Shown here piece after piece: positions 40,396-49,954 of a stretch of DNA of 64,000 bases. The notes below the pieces were generated by a model, which saw only the letters and a list, made by a program, of their open reading frames with translations, did no database searches and was not told the DNA's origin. Numbering within the stretch: the first letter of the stretch is position 1; every line of letters begins with the position of its first letter. Source of the DNA: Agapetus fuscipes (Eukaryota > Arthropoda > Insecta > Trichoptera > Glossosomatidae); assembly GCA_951799405.1 (NCBI GenBank), contig OX637361.1, forward strand, positions 9,770,170 through 9,834,169, written 5' to 3'. A program made the translations under genes and the position numbers.

Positions 40396-41040
40396 TGTTA
40401 AAAAAATGTTTTTCTTGTACGTACCTACCTATTTGTTTTATTGCAAAAAAATATAATCAAGGAAATATACGCTACTATTTTTAAAGTTTTTTTTTCAAAA
40501 TGACGGTTATTTCATAAGGACGTTGGCCATTTGAAAAACCTAAATAAATAGATTTATTTTCAACTTAAAAAATGTCCTTCATGCCCGAATATATTTCTTA
40601 AAAGATGGACATGAATGATATTACTGTCGTCTGGCAGGAACCATAATTTTTATTAATAGAGTTTATTTAAGGATTTTTTTTTTTAAATAAAAAGTATGAT
40701 TACTAAATACAAATTAGGTAATTTTATTAGGAAACATCCCACGTTGAGGTATTTGATAGTAGATTATGTAAAAAAAAAATCAAAACCTCTTAATTCGTTA
40801 TTTATTTCGTTTGATTTACAAAAAATAAGTTTAAAAAAAGAATATACATATAAATCATACTGAAGAACCAAATATCTGGTTCTAACAAACCCAAATTAAA
40901 AAGTACTTATGTAAATTATTATTATTGTATTAAATGTAGTTGTAAAAACGGTTTACTTACTTTTGAGATATTTCACTTTTTTATAAAAAACTACAAAATG
41001 TCTTGTTAAGTAAAATAGGTTTTCATGGTAATTAGCAGCC
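40396..41040. other. No feature recognised
   Basis: AT-rich unique sequence. Confidence 0.4.
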
Positions 41041-41043
41041 TTA

Positions 41044-41687
41044 GAGCCCGTTCCCACTTTTCGGGTGTCGAACCCGTATATTCATCGGAGTCCAGTGGCA
41101 GAACATTATGTATGGAGCTATTCACACTTGTCGGAAACCGATTTTGTCCGAAATGTTCTGCCACTGGAACCTCCGATTAATATTTATTTATTTTGGCCCT
41201 TTCACATTAAGCGTCACGTTACCAATGCAGGTTTGCGAAATCCTCTGCTAAGAATGACTAAAAATTACAACAATAAATTTAAAGATGTCGATCTGTTTCA
41301 CGGTAGTTCTAATTTATTTAAAAGATCAATTTTAGCTATACTTGAGCAGTGAGTATCCCTTCCCCTTCCCCTTCCTTTCTTCCCTACTACTTCTATTTAT
41401 ATTATTTTATTATTGTTGTTTGAATTTTTGAATGTTGTATTCCGTTTTAAAAAAAAATGTTTTTATCCTTAGTATGTAAGTGAAATTATCTTGATATTTT
41501 TGTGTGCTTTTTTTATCACATTGTATTACGCTTACACCGGTAATGGGGTGCAACATGATTTCTTCTTTTGTTAATTTGCCTAATGTGCTATTTTTATGTT
41601 GTGCCTGTTGGTGTATGATTGTGAATAAATAAATAAAATAAATAAATAAATATACGGATCCGACACCCGACAAATGGGAACGGGCGC
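41044..41687. mobile_element. MITE family M1 (copy 2), split by a LINE
   Basis: The left arm and loop (41044-41183) and the remaining right arm (41654-41687) match 22915-23091. The intervening 470 bp are a LINE 3' end. TTA flanks the whole element (41041-41043 and 41688-41690), giving a 3-bp Harbinger-like duplication. Confidence 0.85.
41184..41653 (+). pseudogene. LINE 3' end with ORF2 C-terminus, (AAATA)n tail
   Basis: The frame runs in as FHIKRHVTNAGLRNPLLRMT, KNYNNKFKDVDLFHGSSNLF, KRSILAILEQ with a stop at 41350-41352. Then about 280 bp of 3' UTR and a tail of AAATA/AATAAATA units. RNPLxRMxxxYN...DxFHxS...F(K)xxI is the typical C-terminal ending of Jockey/CR1-like ORF2 proteins. AATAT occurs at both junctions (41179-41183 and 41649-41653), matching a short target duplication inside the MITE. 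Confidence 0.8.
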
Positions 41688-41699
41688 TTACGCCAATTT

Positions 41700-42212
41700 T
41701 TTTAACCTTAAATAATTTGATGTTTTGAAGTTTCTCGAATAATTAAGTTAATAGCCTTCCATTTCACAAATTAAAAAAAAAAAACTTACCCTAGCGAGTA
41801 GGCATGCACATTAAATAGTACATAGGTAAGGCCTGTAAGGGATGCTTTACTTTACGATTGATATCTGCTGTTCGGAAACCAAAACGTCCGTATACGTAGG
41901 TTTGATCGTAATCACCTGTTATTATTCAAGTCAGGTTTGCAATATTTTGGCAAGAACAAATTCGGTCGTCCCGTTATTCGTTGGTCAAACAAACACAACG
42001 ACATTCAGGCGTTTTTACCATTATGTCAATTTCGGAACCTACCTGTGCAAACTTAGTACATACGCAATGTTTGCAAATAAATATTAACTAACCGCATTTT
42101 TATTTTTATTATCTGGGATTTTTTAACATGAGTTAATATTTTTGTACCAAGAGTTAACGATTTAAATTCTATGGAATCTCCTCCATTACTTCTTTATCTT
42201 AACTCATGTTCC
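41700..42212. other. No feature recognised
   Basis: The plus frame at 41842-42087 (81 codons, Cys/Thr/Tyr-rich) is not recognised. Confidence 0.35.
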
Positions 42213-42330
42213 ATGAGTTATAGGTTAGTATGAGGTTAACCACCCATACTAAAAAAAAATGTTTCACTTTGCCACTGTCACCCGTGTTTCGGGGAAGGTT
42301 GCAGTGTTTATGTTCATTTGAAGTTTGGTT
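42213..42330 (+). repeat. Family A repeat, truncated (tandem)
   Basis: Sense 5' half, GAGTTATAGGTTAGTATGAG to TTCATTTGAAGTTTGG, joined directly to the next copy. Confidence 0.85.
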
Positions 42331-42585
42331 CCTTGACTTATCTATAGGTTGGTATGCCGCTGACCACCCATACTGTAGAAAATGTTTCACTTTGCCAATG
42401 TCACCCCTGTTTCAGGAAAGGTCGGCAGGTGTTGTAGGTTGTATGTCCATTTGAGATTTGGTTTTTATGTTGTAGGTTCACATGCAGCATGCGCAAGCGC
42501 GAACTTGTACGTATCTGCTTGTGAGAATGCATGTAATGTGAATCCCCAATGTTACATATCTTTGCAACTTAGATTAGATTAGATG
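42331..42585 (+). repeat. Family A repeat
   Basis: Complete sense copy, TTCCTTGACTTATCTATAGG to CTTAGATTAGATTAGATG. The palindrome CACATGCAGCATGCG is degraded at one base. Confidence 0.9.
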
Positions 42586-42599
42586 TTAATTTTTAATTA

Positions 42600-42703
42600 C
42601 AAATGCAGCTGCATTTGTAAGCGCGAACTTACACTCTCTGTTTGTGGGCATGCATTTGATATTAATTTTAAACGTTAAAATATCTGTGCAACTTAGGTAA
42701 AAG
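42600..42703 (+). repeat. Family A repeat, 3' half
   Basis: TACAAATGCAGCTGCATTTG, then AAGCGCGAACTTACACTCTC, ending CTGTGCAACTTAGGTAAAAG. Third sense unit in a row. Confidence 0.8.
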
Positions 42704-43020
42704 AGGTTATATACAAAGATAGTAAGGTCATTTTTATTAATGACACTGAGAATAATTGATTACTTACATACATATTATATTTCCATACATTCTTTTGCTT
42801 CTTCGTTTATTCAGCAATATTAAAAACAAGTCTTTTACATCTTTAGTCATTTATATGGAAAAGGAGCTTTATTTTACGAATAAGGCAGCGGCGTAGGGTC
42901 TAAATATGTATAAAAACAATATCCTTGGCTTCCCTTTTGATTTAAAAAATATATGAATTAGTCAGCATTATATTTAAAAAACATAAGTCTAGCCTCATAA
43001 TAAACGTTTTTTTTTAAATT

Positions 43021-43279
43021 GATTTTAATTTAAAAAAAATGGAAATAAACTTCGTTTTATTCTAATATTATTTTTATTAATATTTGTTACAAAAACAAAC
43101 AAAATAAACGAGTTGACCGGTTTCGACCTCTAGGCCATCTTCAGTGTTACTAACGTCTTAAAAATATGGCCTAGAGGCCGAAACCGGTCAACTCGTTTAT
43201 TTTGTTTGTTTTTGTAACAAATCTAAATAAAAATAAAAGTAGAATAAGACAAAGGTTATTTTCATTTTTTAATTAAAAT
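43021..43279. mobile_element. Fold-back element HF-2 with hammerhead-like core
   Basis: Long inverted arms (CTTCGTTTTATTCTAATATT ... GTTACAAAAACAAACAAAAT + AAACGAGTTGACCGG and complement) around about 35 bp. The minus-strand core in the left arm: CTGAAGA (complement of 43138-43144), helix II UGGCC-UAGA-GGUC, GAA, helix III ACCGGT (43116-43121, self-complementary), cleavage base C (GUC triplet). Helix I pairing is lost because the arm centre differs. The right arm lacks the CTGANGA half. Confidence 0.75.
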
Positions 43280-43782
43280 GGAGTTTTACAAAGTTTCCGC
43301 TATAACATTTCAAAAATTTTTTTTTTTAAATCTAATAGGGTAATATCATATTTTTTCATTATATAAAATGGTAGAATACATTTTTTAAAATGCATCTGCG
43401 TTTTAAAAAAAAATATATCTTGCTTAGTTTTTAAACTAAAGCTCTTTAAAATTAGCGTATTCTCGATTTCCGGAAAAAATGACATTTTGTTTATTTAGGC
43501 AGATATGACGTCGATGCATCTTCGTGCATCAGAGTGTAGGTATCGACGGGCCCAGTGGCGAGTTTTGACGTCATTTTGACGTCAAGGTTCGCGAAGTCGA
43601 ACGCGCTGCGTTTTGGCGCGACTCAAATTCTCCGCATTTTATTTTTGAAAATTATATATATATTATTTTTACTACACAAAAATATATGGTTGTGATCCTT
43701 GAAATGTACTCTACAGAAACATATTATTTTCAACCGTTTTCCTTACCACTGCAACTACCCTATTCCACTGAAATACTGTTTA

Positions 43783-44166
43783 TTTTCACCAATTGTTAAC
43801 TTATTTCAATTAATCTTTACGAATGTTTTCGATTTACAATTATCGTTCGGTAATAAAAAAATTAAAAAAATCTTATCTATAATCTAAGTTGAAAAGATAT
43901 ACTAACATTCAAAACTCATATCAAATGCATGCCCACAAACAGACACGTGTAAGTTCACGTTTACAAATGCCAAATGTGTTGTTACAAATTAAAATCCAAA
44001 CCTCAAATGAACATAAACCCTGCAACTTTTGCCGACCTTCCCTGGAACAGAGGTGACATTGGCAAAGTGAAGCATATTTTCCAGTATGGTTGGCCAGCCT
44101 CATACCAACCTATAAGTCAAGAAATAATCGTAAAGATTAATTGAAATAAATTATTAATTGGTGAAA
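43783..44166. mobile_element. Decayed fold-back HF-5 split by family A
   Basis: The left arm TTCACCAATTGTTAACTTAT + TTCAATTAATCTTTACGA (43785-43822) and the right arm TCGTAAAGATTAATTGAAAT + AAATTATTAATTGGTGAAA (44128-44166) are inverted copies. ACGAATGTTTTCGA (43819-43832) is the relic of the AACGTTTTCGACC core. Between them sits an antisense family A copy (43874-44119). Confidence 0.65.
43874..44119 (-). repeat. Family A repeat inside a fold-back
   Basis: Antisense copy, ATCTATAATCTAAGTTGAAA to CATACCAACCTATAAGTCAA. Confidence 0.9.
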
Positions 44167-44221
44167 TTGTACATTGTTTCATTAGAATTTCATTTAAAAA
44201 AAATATTACAAATAAATTAAT

Positions 44222-44256
44222 TATGAATTTTCACACAGCTAATACACAAATTAAAC
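44222..44256 (+). repeat. Fold-back-associated motif after HF-5
   Basis: ATGAATTTTCACACAGCTAA, then TACACAAATTAAAC, 56 bp outside the right arm of HF-5. Confidence 0.55.
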
Positions 44257-44259
44257 AAA

Positions 44260-44875
44260 TTATTATCTTTTTTAATATAAATTTAACATCATAACGTCGG
44301 CGTAGCTTCCCTCCTCAAAATAATGGTCCTACGTCACTGGTGGGAGGCTTATTTTTTGCAGTTTTTTGCGATGACGCAAGCTACCCCCGAAAGCTCTTCG
44401 TTATTAATTAACTTTCAGCACACGACATTACTTACTGAGATAAGAAGGCATCTCTTAAAGGTCGTTGAACTGCAGCCTCTGACCTTGCCCAGGAAAAGCT
44501 GCCTCCTAAAAAGTGACAAACGAAATGTGTGGCTTGACAAACATTATGATAATTCTTGAATGTATATTGTTATGCATGTGTGATTGTGTGTTTTTACTTG
44601 TGTGAGTGTGTCTGTGTAGCTTCATGTAGGGGATAAAAAAATAATAATTGTATTTGTTTGATGGTGTGAGTATTCGCTCGAATATTCTGGCAAAATCACG
44701 CATGTTCTAGTCCCTGATGTTTCAAGAACCATCTTTATGCTATGCTATAAAATAGGTCAATGCTGTCTGTAGCGTGAGGCTTGTATGGGAGCTGGCGGGC
44801 AATACAAAAATATTAATAAGATGGTTGTTATGATGAAAAAGGACGTCTGGCAGATTATGTTCAGAAAGAAACTCC
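44260..44875. other. No feature recognised
   Basis: The plus frame 44323-44559 (78 codons) is not recognised. GTGTGATTGTGTGTTTTTAC-type simple sequence lies at about 44578-44615. Confidence 0.35.
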
Positions 44876-44879
44876 ACGA

Positions 44880-44985
44880 ATTGTAGAAAGATGGGCATAT
44901 CACCAAATACATCAAAATTTGTCGACTCCAATGATTGAGACACGTCGAAAGAATGAGCGATGTGCGTCAACAATAAAAAATGATC
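44880..44985 (+). pseudogene. LINE ORF2 remnant
   Basis: DGHITKYIKICRLQ, stop (TGA at 44929-44931 in place of Trp), LRHVERMSDVRQ, stop. The xxxYIKxxRLxWLxHVERM block is the typical LINE ORF2 zone before the terminal GRPxxRW segment. Heavily decayed. Confidence 0.55.
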
Positions 44986-45007
44986 TATTTCACAAAACAC
45001 AGTAACA

Positions 45008-45275
45008 GAAGTTCGGAGGCCTTGTGGATTCGGATCCCAGCGGAGCACAAAAATATTCCATTTATATTTCGAATGTGCTCTGTGAGTTTAAAAATTCATA
45101 AACCTTTACCAAAGACCGGTCACTGAAAGGTCCATCCAACCTTACAACAACTGGGTCTTGCTTGAGAATTGGCACTTTCTACAGCGACGACCAAGCTCGC
45201 AGAGGGCTCATGAGATGTGAAACAAACAAAAACAGCGCTCACTAAATAAATCATCCTAATATTATAATTATTATG
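45008..45275 (+). repeat. SINE-1, head-truncated, with (ATT)-class end
   Basis: Starts at GAAGTTCGGAGGCCTTGTGG, has box B GATTCGGATCCCAGCGG, and ends AATAAATCATCCTAATATTA. Very similar to 20841-21145 through GGTCCATCCAACCTTACAAC. Confidence 0.85.
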
Positions 45276-45489
45276 AATGAATTGCTAGACATAAAATGAT
45301 TGAAAGAAGTGGAGGCAAAGGCACCCTGAAGATGAACTGGTGCAGAGAGGGTGCCTCCTGAAGACGTTGGCTACGTCACCTACAAAACGTTTTAAAATTA
45401 AGTAAGTTCTCCTATTACGGTTCGTCTAATATACGTAAAAAAAAACTAACAGTGACGTTAGTTATAATTTGTAAATATGTCACACGACA

Positions 45490-45745
45490 TTCATTGACTT
45501 ATAAGTTGGTATAAAGCTGACCACACATACTGCTAAAATTGGTTCACTTTGCCGATGTCACCTCTGTTTCAGGGAAGGTCGGCAAGAGTTGCAGTGCTTA
45601 TGTTCATTTGAGATTTGGGTTTTAATTTTGTAGGTACATTTGCGGCATGTGTAAGCGCGAACTTACATATACGTGTATGTTTGTGGAAATGTATTTAAAT
45701 ATAAATCTTAAATGTACTATATCTTTGCAACTTAGATTCAAGATA
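45490..45745 (+). repeat. Family A repeat
   Basis: Sense copy, CATTGACTTATAAGTTGGTA to CTTTGCAACTTAGATTCAAG. The palindromic region is CATTTGCGGCATGTG. Confidence 0.9.
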
Positions 45746-45859
45746 GATATACCGCTTTAAACCTAACAACTCTGTAAAGGTTCTTGCCACCCATGGCGAC
45801 AGAGGTACAATTACAGTTACAAAGAAATAAAGGAAGATCGTTAATTTCATGGATCTTAT

Positions 45860-46120
45860 AGTCTAAATCTAAATCTAAATCTAAGTTGCAAAGATACGTA
45901 TCATTTGAGATTCATTTTAAATGCATTCTCACAAGCAGACACGCATAATTTTGCGCTCACACATGCCGCATGTGGACCTACAATATAAAAAACCCAATCT
46001 CAAATGAACATAAGCCCTGCAACTCTTGCCGACCTTCCCTGAAACAGGGGTGACATTGGCAAAGTGAACTATTTTTTACAGTATGGATGGTTAGCCTCAT
46101 ATCAACCTATAAGTCAAGGA
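45860..46120 (-). repeat. Family A repeat, interrupted at its end by a LINE
   Basis: Antisense copy starting TCTAAATCTAAATCTAAATC with a perfect CACATGCCGCATGTG. The terminal AAGTCAAGGA (46111-46120) is duplicated at 46490-46499 by the LINE insertion. Confidence 0.92.
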
Positions 46121-46489
46121 GGCTTTCGAGATGTGGTCGTATAGAAGGCTTCTAGGAATTTCCTGGAGAGACCACACCACAAATGAGGAGGTTCTCCAAA
46201 GAATTGAAGGAGGAAGGCACCTGCTCAGGACTTTGTCCGAAAGGCGTGCAAGATGGATCGGCCATGTAATGCGACAATAAGGTCTCTTGCATGCCATAAT
46301 GGAGGGGATGACTGAGGGGACCAACTTTAGGGGACGGCCACGCCAAGAGTACCTGGAGGACCTGCTGGTGGACGTGCGCTGCTCAACATATGCAGACCTA
46401 AAAAGAGCCGCGCAAGACAGGGAGGAATGGAGAACACGAGTAAAAGATATTGCTGCAAACCAATCCTAGGATTGAAACAGGAGAAGAAG
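46121..46489 (+). pseudogene. 5'-truncated LINE, ORF2 C-terminus, with 10-bp target duplication
   Basis: One frame from the left junction to the stop at 46467-46469: AFEMWSYRRLLGISWRDHTT, NEEVLQRIEGGRHLLRTLSE, RRARWIGHVMRQ, stop TAA (46278-46280), then LLHAIMEGMTEGTNFRGRPR, QEYLEDLLVDV, DLKRAAQDREEWRTRVKDIA. This is the classic LINE ORF2 end (AFEMWxYRRxLxISWxDxxT, HLLRTLxxR, GHVMR, GRPR, AAQDREEWR). A single internal stop and an intact duplication show a young but dead copy. The 3' tail is GGAGAAGAAGA. Confidence 0.9.
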
Positions 46490-46792
46490 AAGTCAAGGAT
46501 AGTAATAGATAAATATGTTATTTTATGAAAATCTACCTGTTAGATACTTTGTTATTTTATGTCCCAGCATATGAAATAAGTTTGGGGCCCGTGAGGCGAA
46601 GACAAACTTTAAAATTATGATGAAAACTTGAAATTGCTCAGAGCGGTTGACTCGATCAGGGTGAGATGTAACCAAAGTTAGTGAAAACTGAAAACTGTAA
46701 TTAAGACAATAAGTAATAATCTGTAACAGTTTCATTAATAGTTGTTTTACTAAAATTCTATACAACTTCGATTAATTGAGAAGGTATAAAAA

Positions 46793-47114
46793 AGATTTTT
46801 TTTTTAAGAAATCCTGTGCGGGAGACTCCTTAGATTTTCGAGGCTCTAGGGGTCTATGACACTTGTAGTACTTGGTGTTTTCGAGCTTTTGGTTGTCGCT
46901 ATTAAGCGCCAATACTCAAGCAAGACCCAGTTGCTGTAAGGCTGGATGGACCTTTAATGGCCGGTCTTTGGTAAAGGTTTATGAATTTTTCAACACAGTG
47001 AAGAGCATATTTGAAAATATTAATGGTATATTTTTTGTGCTCCGCCAGGATTCGAACCCACGACCTTCCATTTACGAGTCATAATTGTTAACCACTAGAC
47101 TACGGACCGGTCAA
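46793..47114 (-). repeat. SINE-1 with poly(A)-type 3' end
   Basis: Minus strand: head GACCGGTCCGTAGTCTAGTG (box A perfect), CGTGGGTTCGAATCCTGGCG (box B), body, and tail CATAGACCCCTAGAGCCTCG, then GGAGTCTCCCGCACAGGATT with oligo-A (T run 46796-46804). No 80-bp transduced piece, so this is the parental arrangement. Confidence 0.9.
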
Positions 47115-47149
47115 AAGGCTTTAAAAGCTTTATATTATTTTTTATACTT

Positions 47150-47240
47150 CTCTCTTTTTAAGGAACCTTGAGCGATAGACTCCCTAGATTTAAGAGGCTC
47201 TAGGGGTCTATGACACTTGTTGTAGTGCCGGAGAGGGGAT
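47150..47240 (-). repeat. SINE-1 poly(A)-type tail fragment
   Basis: TTTAAGGAACCTTGAGCGAT, then AGACTCCCTAGATTTAAGAG and GGTCTATGACACTTGTTGTA. Only the alternative tail is present. Confidence 0.7.
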
Positions 47241-47244
47241 GGTG

Positions 47245-48140
47245 ATGTGGCAGTTGATGTCCTGATCAAGTTGCAGGGCCGTTAGCTGCGCAGTGCTGTG
47301 ATGTGTGTTACGTTGCTATTTTTTTTATTGCCACGATTCAATTAAATGTCAAAAATAATATTGTTCAAAAATAAAATGCAAATTTTCCTGTTAAACAAAC
47401 ATGGCTGTTTGTTTCGTTGTTTACATAATATTTGGGTGTTGACAAAACAAAGAAAAAAAATACAATATTCAATTACACATCGCAATAAAATTCCGTGTGC
47501 GTCATAAAAAAAAACAGAATAACAATAAAGCTCACCGATAAAATAAACTTAAAACAAAAAATATAACGCAGGTACGAAGACACCACCTGATATACTGAGT
47601 ACCTCAATATTCGTTGCATTCCATATTCATGATTGCAAACATACAAATAATGTAAATCGGACGTTTTAAACTCATCGGATAACCTGCTAAAAAAGTTGAA
47701 AACGTATAAATTTTGTTCTCATGAATTTCCTCCTTTCAATTATCCCAATTATTCAAAACCTGAATAAAGTTCTTTGTTTGGCCTTCTTTTTACTATTTTT
47801 CTTCAACTCGTATTTTTTCACGTCTATCGTTTCTTCCTATTACCTTTCAGCTTCTTACTTCCTTTCAAAGTATTCATTCTCAGCTTTATCATGTTTTTTC
47901 TATTTTTTCTCGTCATTGAGAAAACGATTGAGAAAATCGTTGCATTTTCATGGTGCAAACCTATTTTTTTCTTTCACGCTTACTAACAATCCAAGCTTCA
48001 CTTCCGTTTGCCATTGTACCGACACTATATTTAGCAGCACTTTACTTATGTATCATGGCTTACCAACATTTCAAATTCATCATCAATATTTCATAAAAAT
48101 ATTCCCAGAACTCAAAAAAATCTTAACTTGTTTTCATTTT
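47245..48140. other. No feature recognised
   Basis: The longest frame of the window (143 codons, plus, 47721-48152) lies here. It is Phe/Ser/Leu-rich and translates a pyrimidine-rich tract. It also extends into fold-back HF-3 at its end, so I do not call it a gene. Confidence 0.45.
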
Positions 48141-48146
48141 GTATTT

Positions 48147-48388
48147 GTTTAATTTTATAATTTTTTGATGAATTAAAAACACTGTTTATTTTCACGGATA
48201 AACTTATTCAAAAATATTAAAATATTTAAACAAATTACGAACGTTTTCGACCTTGTAGGTCATCTTCAGGTCGAAACTACTAGGTCGAAAACGTTCGTAA
48301 TTTGTTTAAAGATTTTAACCTTTTTGAATAAATTTATCCGTGAAAATAAACAGTGTTTTTAATTCATCAAAAAATTATAAAATTAAAC
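48147..48388. mobile_element. Fold-back element HF-3 with hammerhead-like core
   Basis: About 113-bp arms, GTTTAATTTTATAATTTTTT ... AACGTTTTCGACCT and complement. Minus-strand core: CTGAAGA (complement of 48263-48269), helix II UGACC-UACA-AGGUC, GAA, helix III AACGTT (48240-48245), cleavage base C, then GTAATTTG. The right arm retains only the GGTCGAAAACGTTC half. Confidence 0.8.
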
Positions 48389-48390
48389 AA

Positions 48391-48424
48391 TATGAATTTT
48401 CACAGTGTTAATACACAAACAATA
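48391..48424 (+). repeat. Fold-back-associated motif after HF-3
   Basis: ATGAATTTTCACAGTGTTAA, then TACACAAACAATAC, immediately outside the right arm. Confidence 0.6.
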
Positions 48425-48489
48425 CAAAATATAATTTTGTATTTGCATATGTGTCTCATTCTGCGACAAATACTGAATAATTGATTTAG

Positions 48490-48646
48490 AAGGTGTTATT
48501 ATCTTTTATGAATAAAAAAAAAACAACTTTGTTTTATTCCACTTTTATTGTTATTTTATCAGTACTTACAAACATTTTCGGAGAACCTCCATCTTCAGGT
48601 AAAAAATTAGTCGTTTTTTTTAAATTAAAAAATAATAACACCTTTT
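48490..48646. mobile_element. Fold-back element HF-4 with hammerhead-like core, right arm truncated
   Basis: The outer arms AAGGTGTTATTATCTTTTAT and ATAATAACACCTTTT pair. The ribozyme lies in the left arm only. Minus strand: helix I TTTAC (complement of 48599-48603), CTGAAGA (complement of 48592-48598), helix II GGAG-GTT-CTCC, GAA, AATGTT (complement of 48571-48576), cleavage base T, GTAAG pairing with TTTAC (one G-U). 100 bp from HF-3. Confidence 0.75.
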
Positions 48647-48649
48647 AAT

Positions 48650-49626
48650 AATGGCTATCCATAGCGTTTCTTTTTCACAAAAATCTTTGGATTTTTTTTT
48701 ATTTAGATGTTAAGCACTGCTTCCTGGCGAGTTTAGAGGTCATCCACAAAAAGGATCCATTTTTTTCTGATAAAGTTCAAGTCTACCTTTACCGTCATGC
48801 AGCTTATGTACACCCGAGATATTTTTAGCACTTATAATAAGTTTGCGTGTGTTTTTTTTATTTTTGGGTCCCGGAGGGTCGTCGCAAAAATGGTAATAAA
48901 AATCCTTGCATTATGTCAGCTTTACCATAGTAATGCCAGCTGGAATTCTGTTCCTATACTTGAGTGCATGAATTTTATCGTGGACATTCTCGGAAATGAC
49001 TGAAATCGGAATGGCTAAAATTCATTTGTGCAAAATTTTATATTCTGGAAATTTACAAAGTCTGTAAATAGATACAGAAGCAAAATTTAACAATTTGTAC
49101 GTAATATCGACATTGTGAAGTATGTGAAAAGCAAAATTCAATATTTTTGAGGGAGTAGATACAAGTTTCAGTGTTAAATTTGACCATTAAAATTCATGTG
49201 GAAGAGAAACGATCCAGCACGGAAATTTTGCTCACGCGGCAGTTTGTTCTGTTCACACCGTTATTTTTTTACTAAAGGTTCATTAAAAAAGTATTCGTTG
49301 GCGGTAAAATTATTGTTTTTGTTGTTGTTATTTTCATACTTCCATCCCTTAATTAATGGGATGGTGTAAGGCTAACCATGTTAAAAAAGAATATACTTCT
49401 AGCAGTACCACATCTGTTAAAGAAAATGAGAAAGAATTAAAGATTTTCTGTATTTTTTTAATGTAGAATTTGTAGGTAAGTTAACTAGCAGTTTGTGACG
49501 GAAATTTACGTGTGATTACTTGTAAAGTTTATGAAGAGAGAACATGAAATGTTACAATCTCAATATCTAATAGTTTGTCGTATTAACTTAAATTAAACTA
49601 AAAAATGCAAGGAAACTAAATCGCTT
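48650..49626. other. No feature recognised
   Basis: Unique sequence; no repeat member or motif identified. Confidence 0.4.
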
Positions 49627-49634
49627 ACCAGGGG

Positions 49635-49780
49635 CAGTGACGGCTCCAGGTAAGGTGCATCGGTGCATTGCACCCCCAGTAATAATGCCACGATCCAATA
49701 CTTACAAATTTCAGGGGGGTAATCAATGACGGCTATTATAAAAATGCACTGCTCGATGAAAAATCGACGAGCCGTCACTG
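49635..49780. mobile_element. hAT-type MITE, 146 bp, with 8-bp target duplication
   Basis: TIRs CAGTGACGGCTC and GAGCCGTCACTG. The octamer ACCAGGGG lies on both sides (49627-49634 and 49781-49788). This element differs from the one at 38414 in TIR and interior, so two hAT sources have been active. Confidence 0.92.
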
Positions 49781-49954
49781 ACCAGGGGTGCTTCCTTAAC
49801 TACGATACAATTTCCAGTTAAAAATATAAAAACTCGGTGTTTTCACGGCTGTTTTTTTACCAGACATAATAGTGGAATAGGAATAAAATGGTACCTTCTA
49901 CCCTTCAACTCAAACGAAGGGTGATTAAGAAAGCGTATCGTACTTCCAGCCAAT

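Noticed and set aside
44506..44703. 65-codon minus frame, His/Thr-rich
   Set aside because: Translation of a TGTGTG-type simple repeat.
45340..45395. CTGAAGATGAAC and CTGAAGACG as hammerhead cores
   Set aside because: The required GAA plus self-complementary helix III does not follow at the right distance.
46872..47114. Possible tRNA gene on minus
   Set aside because: tRNA-like head of SINE-1; the same head occurs at many loci attached to the same body.
47721..48152. 143-codon open frame, longest in the window
   Set aside because: Phe/Ser/Leu-rich translation of a pyrimidine-rich tract, no motif, and its end runs into fold-back HF-3.
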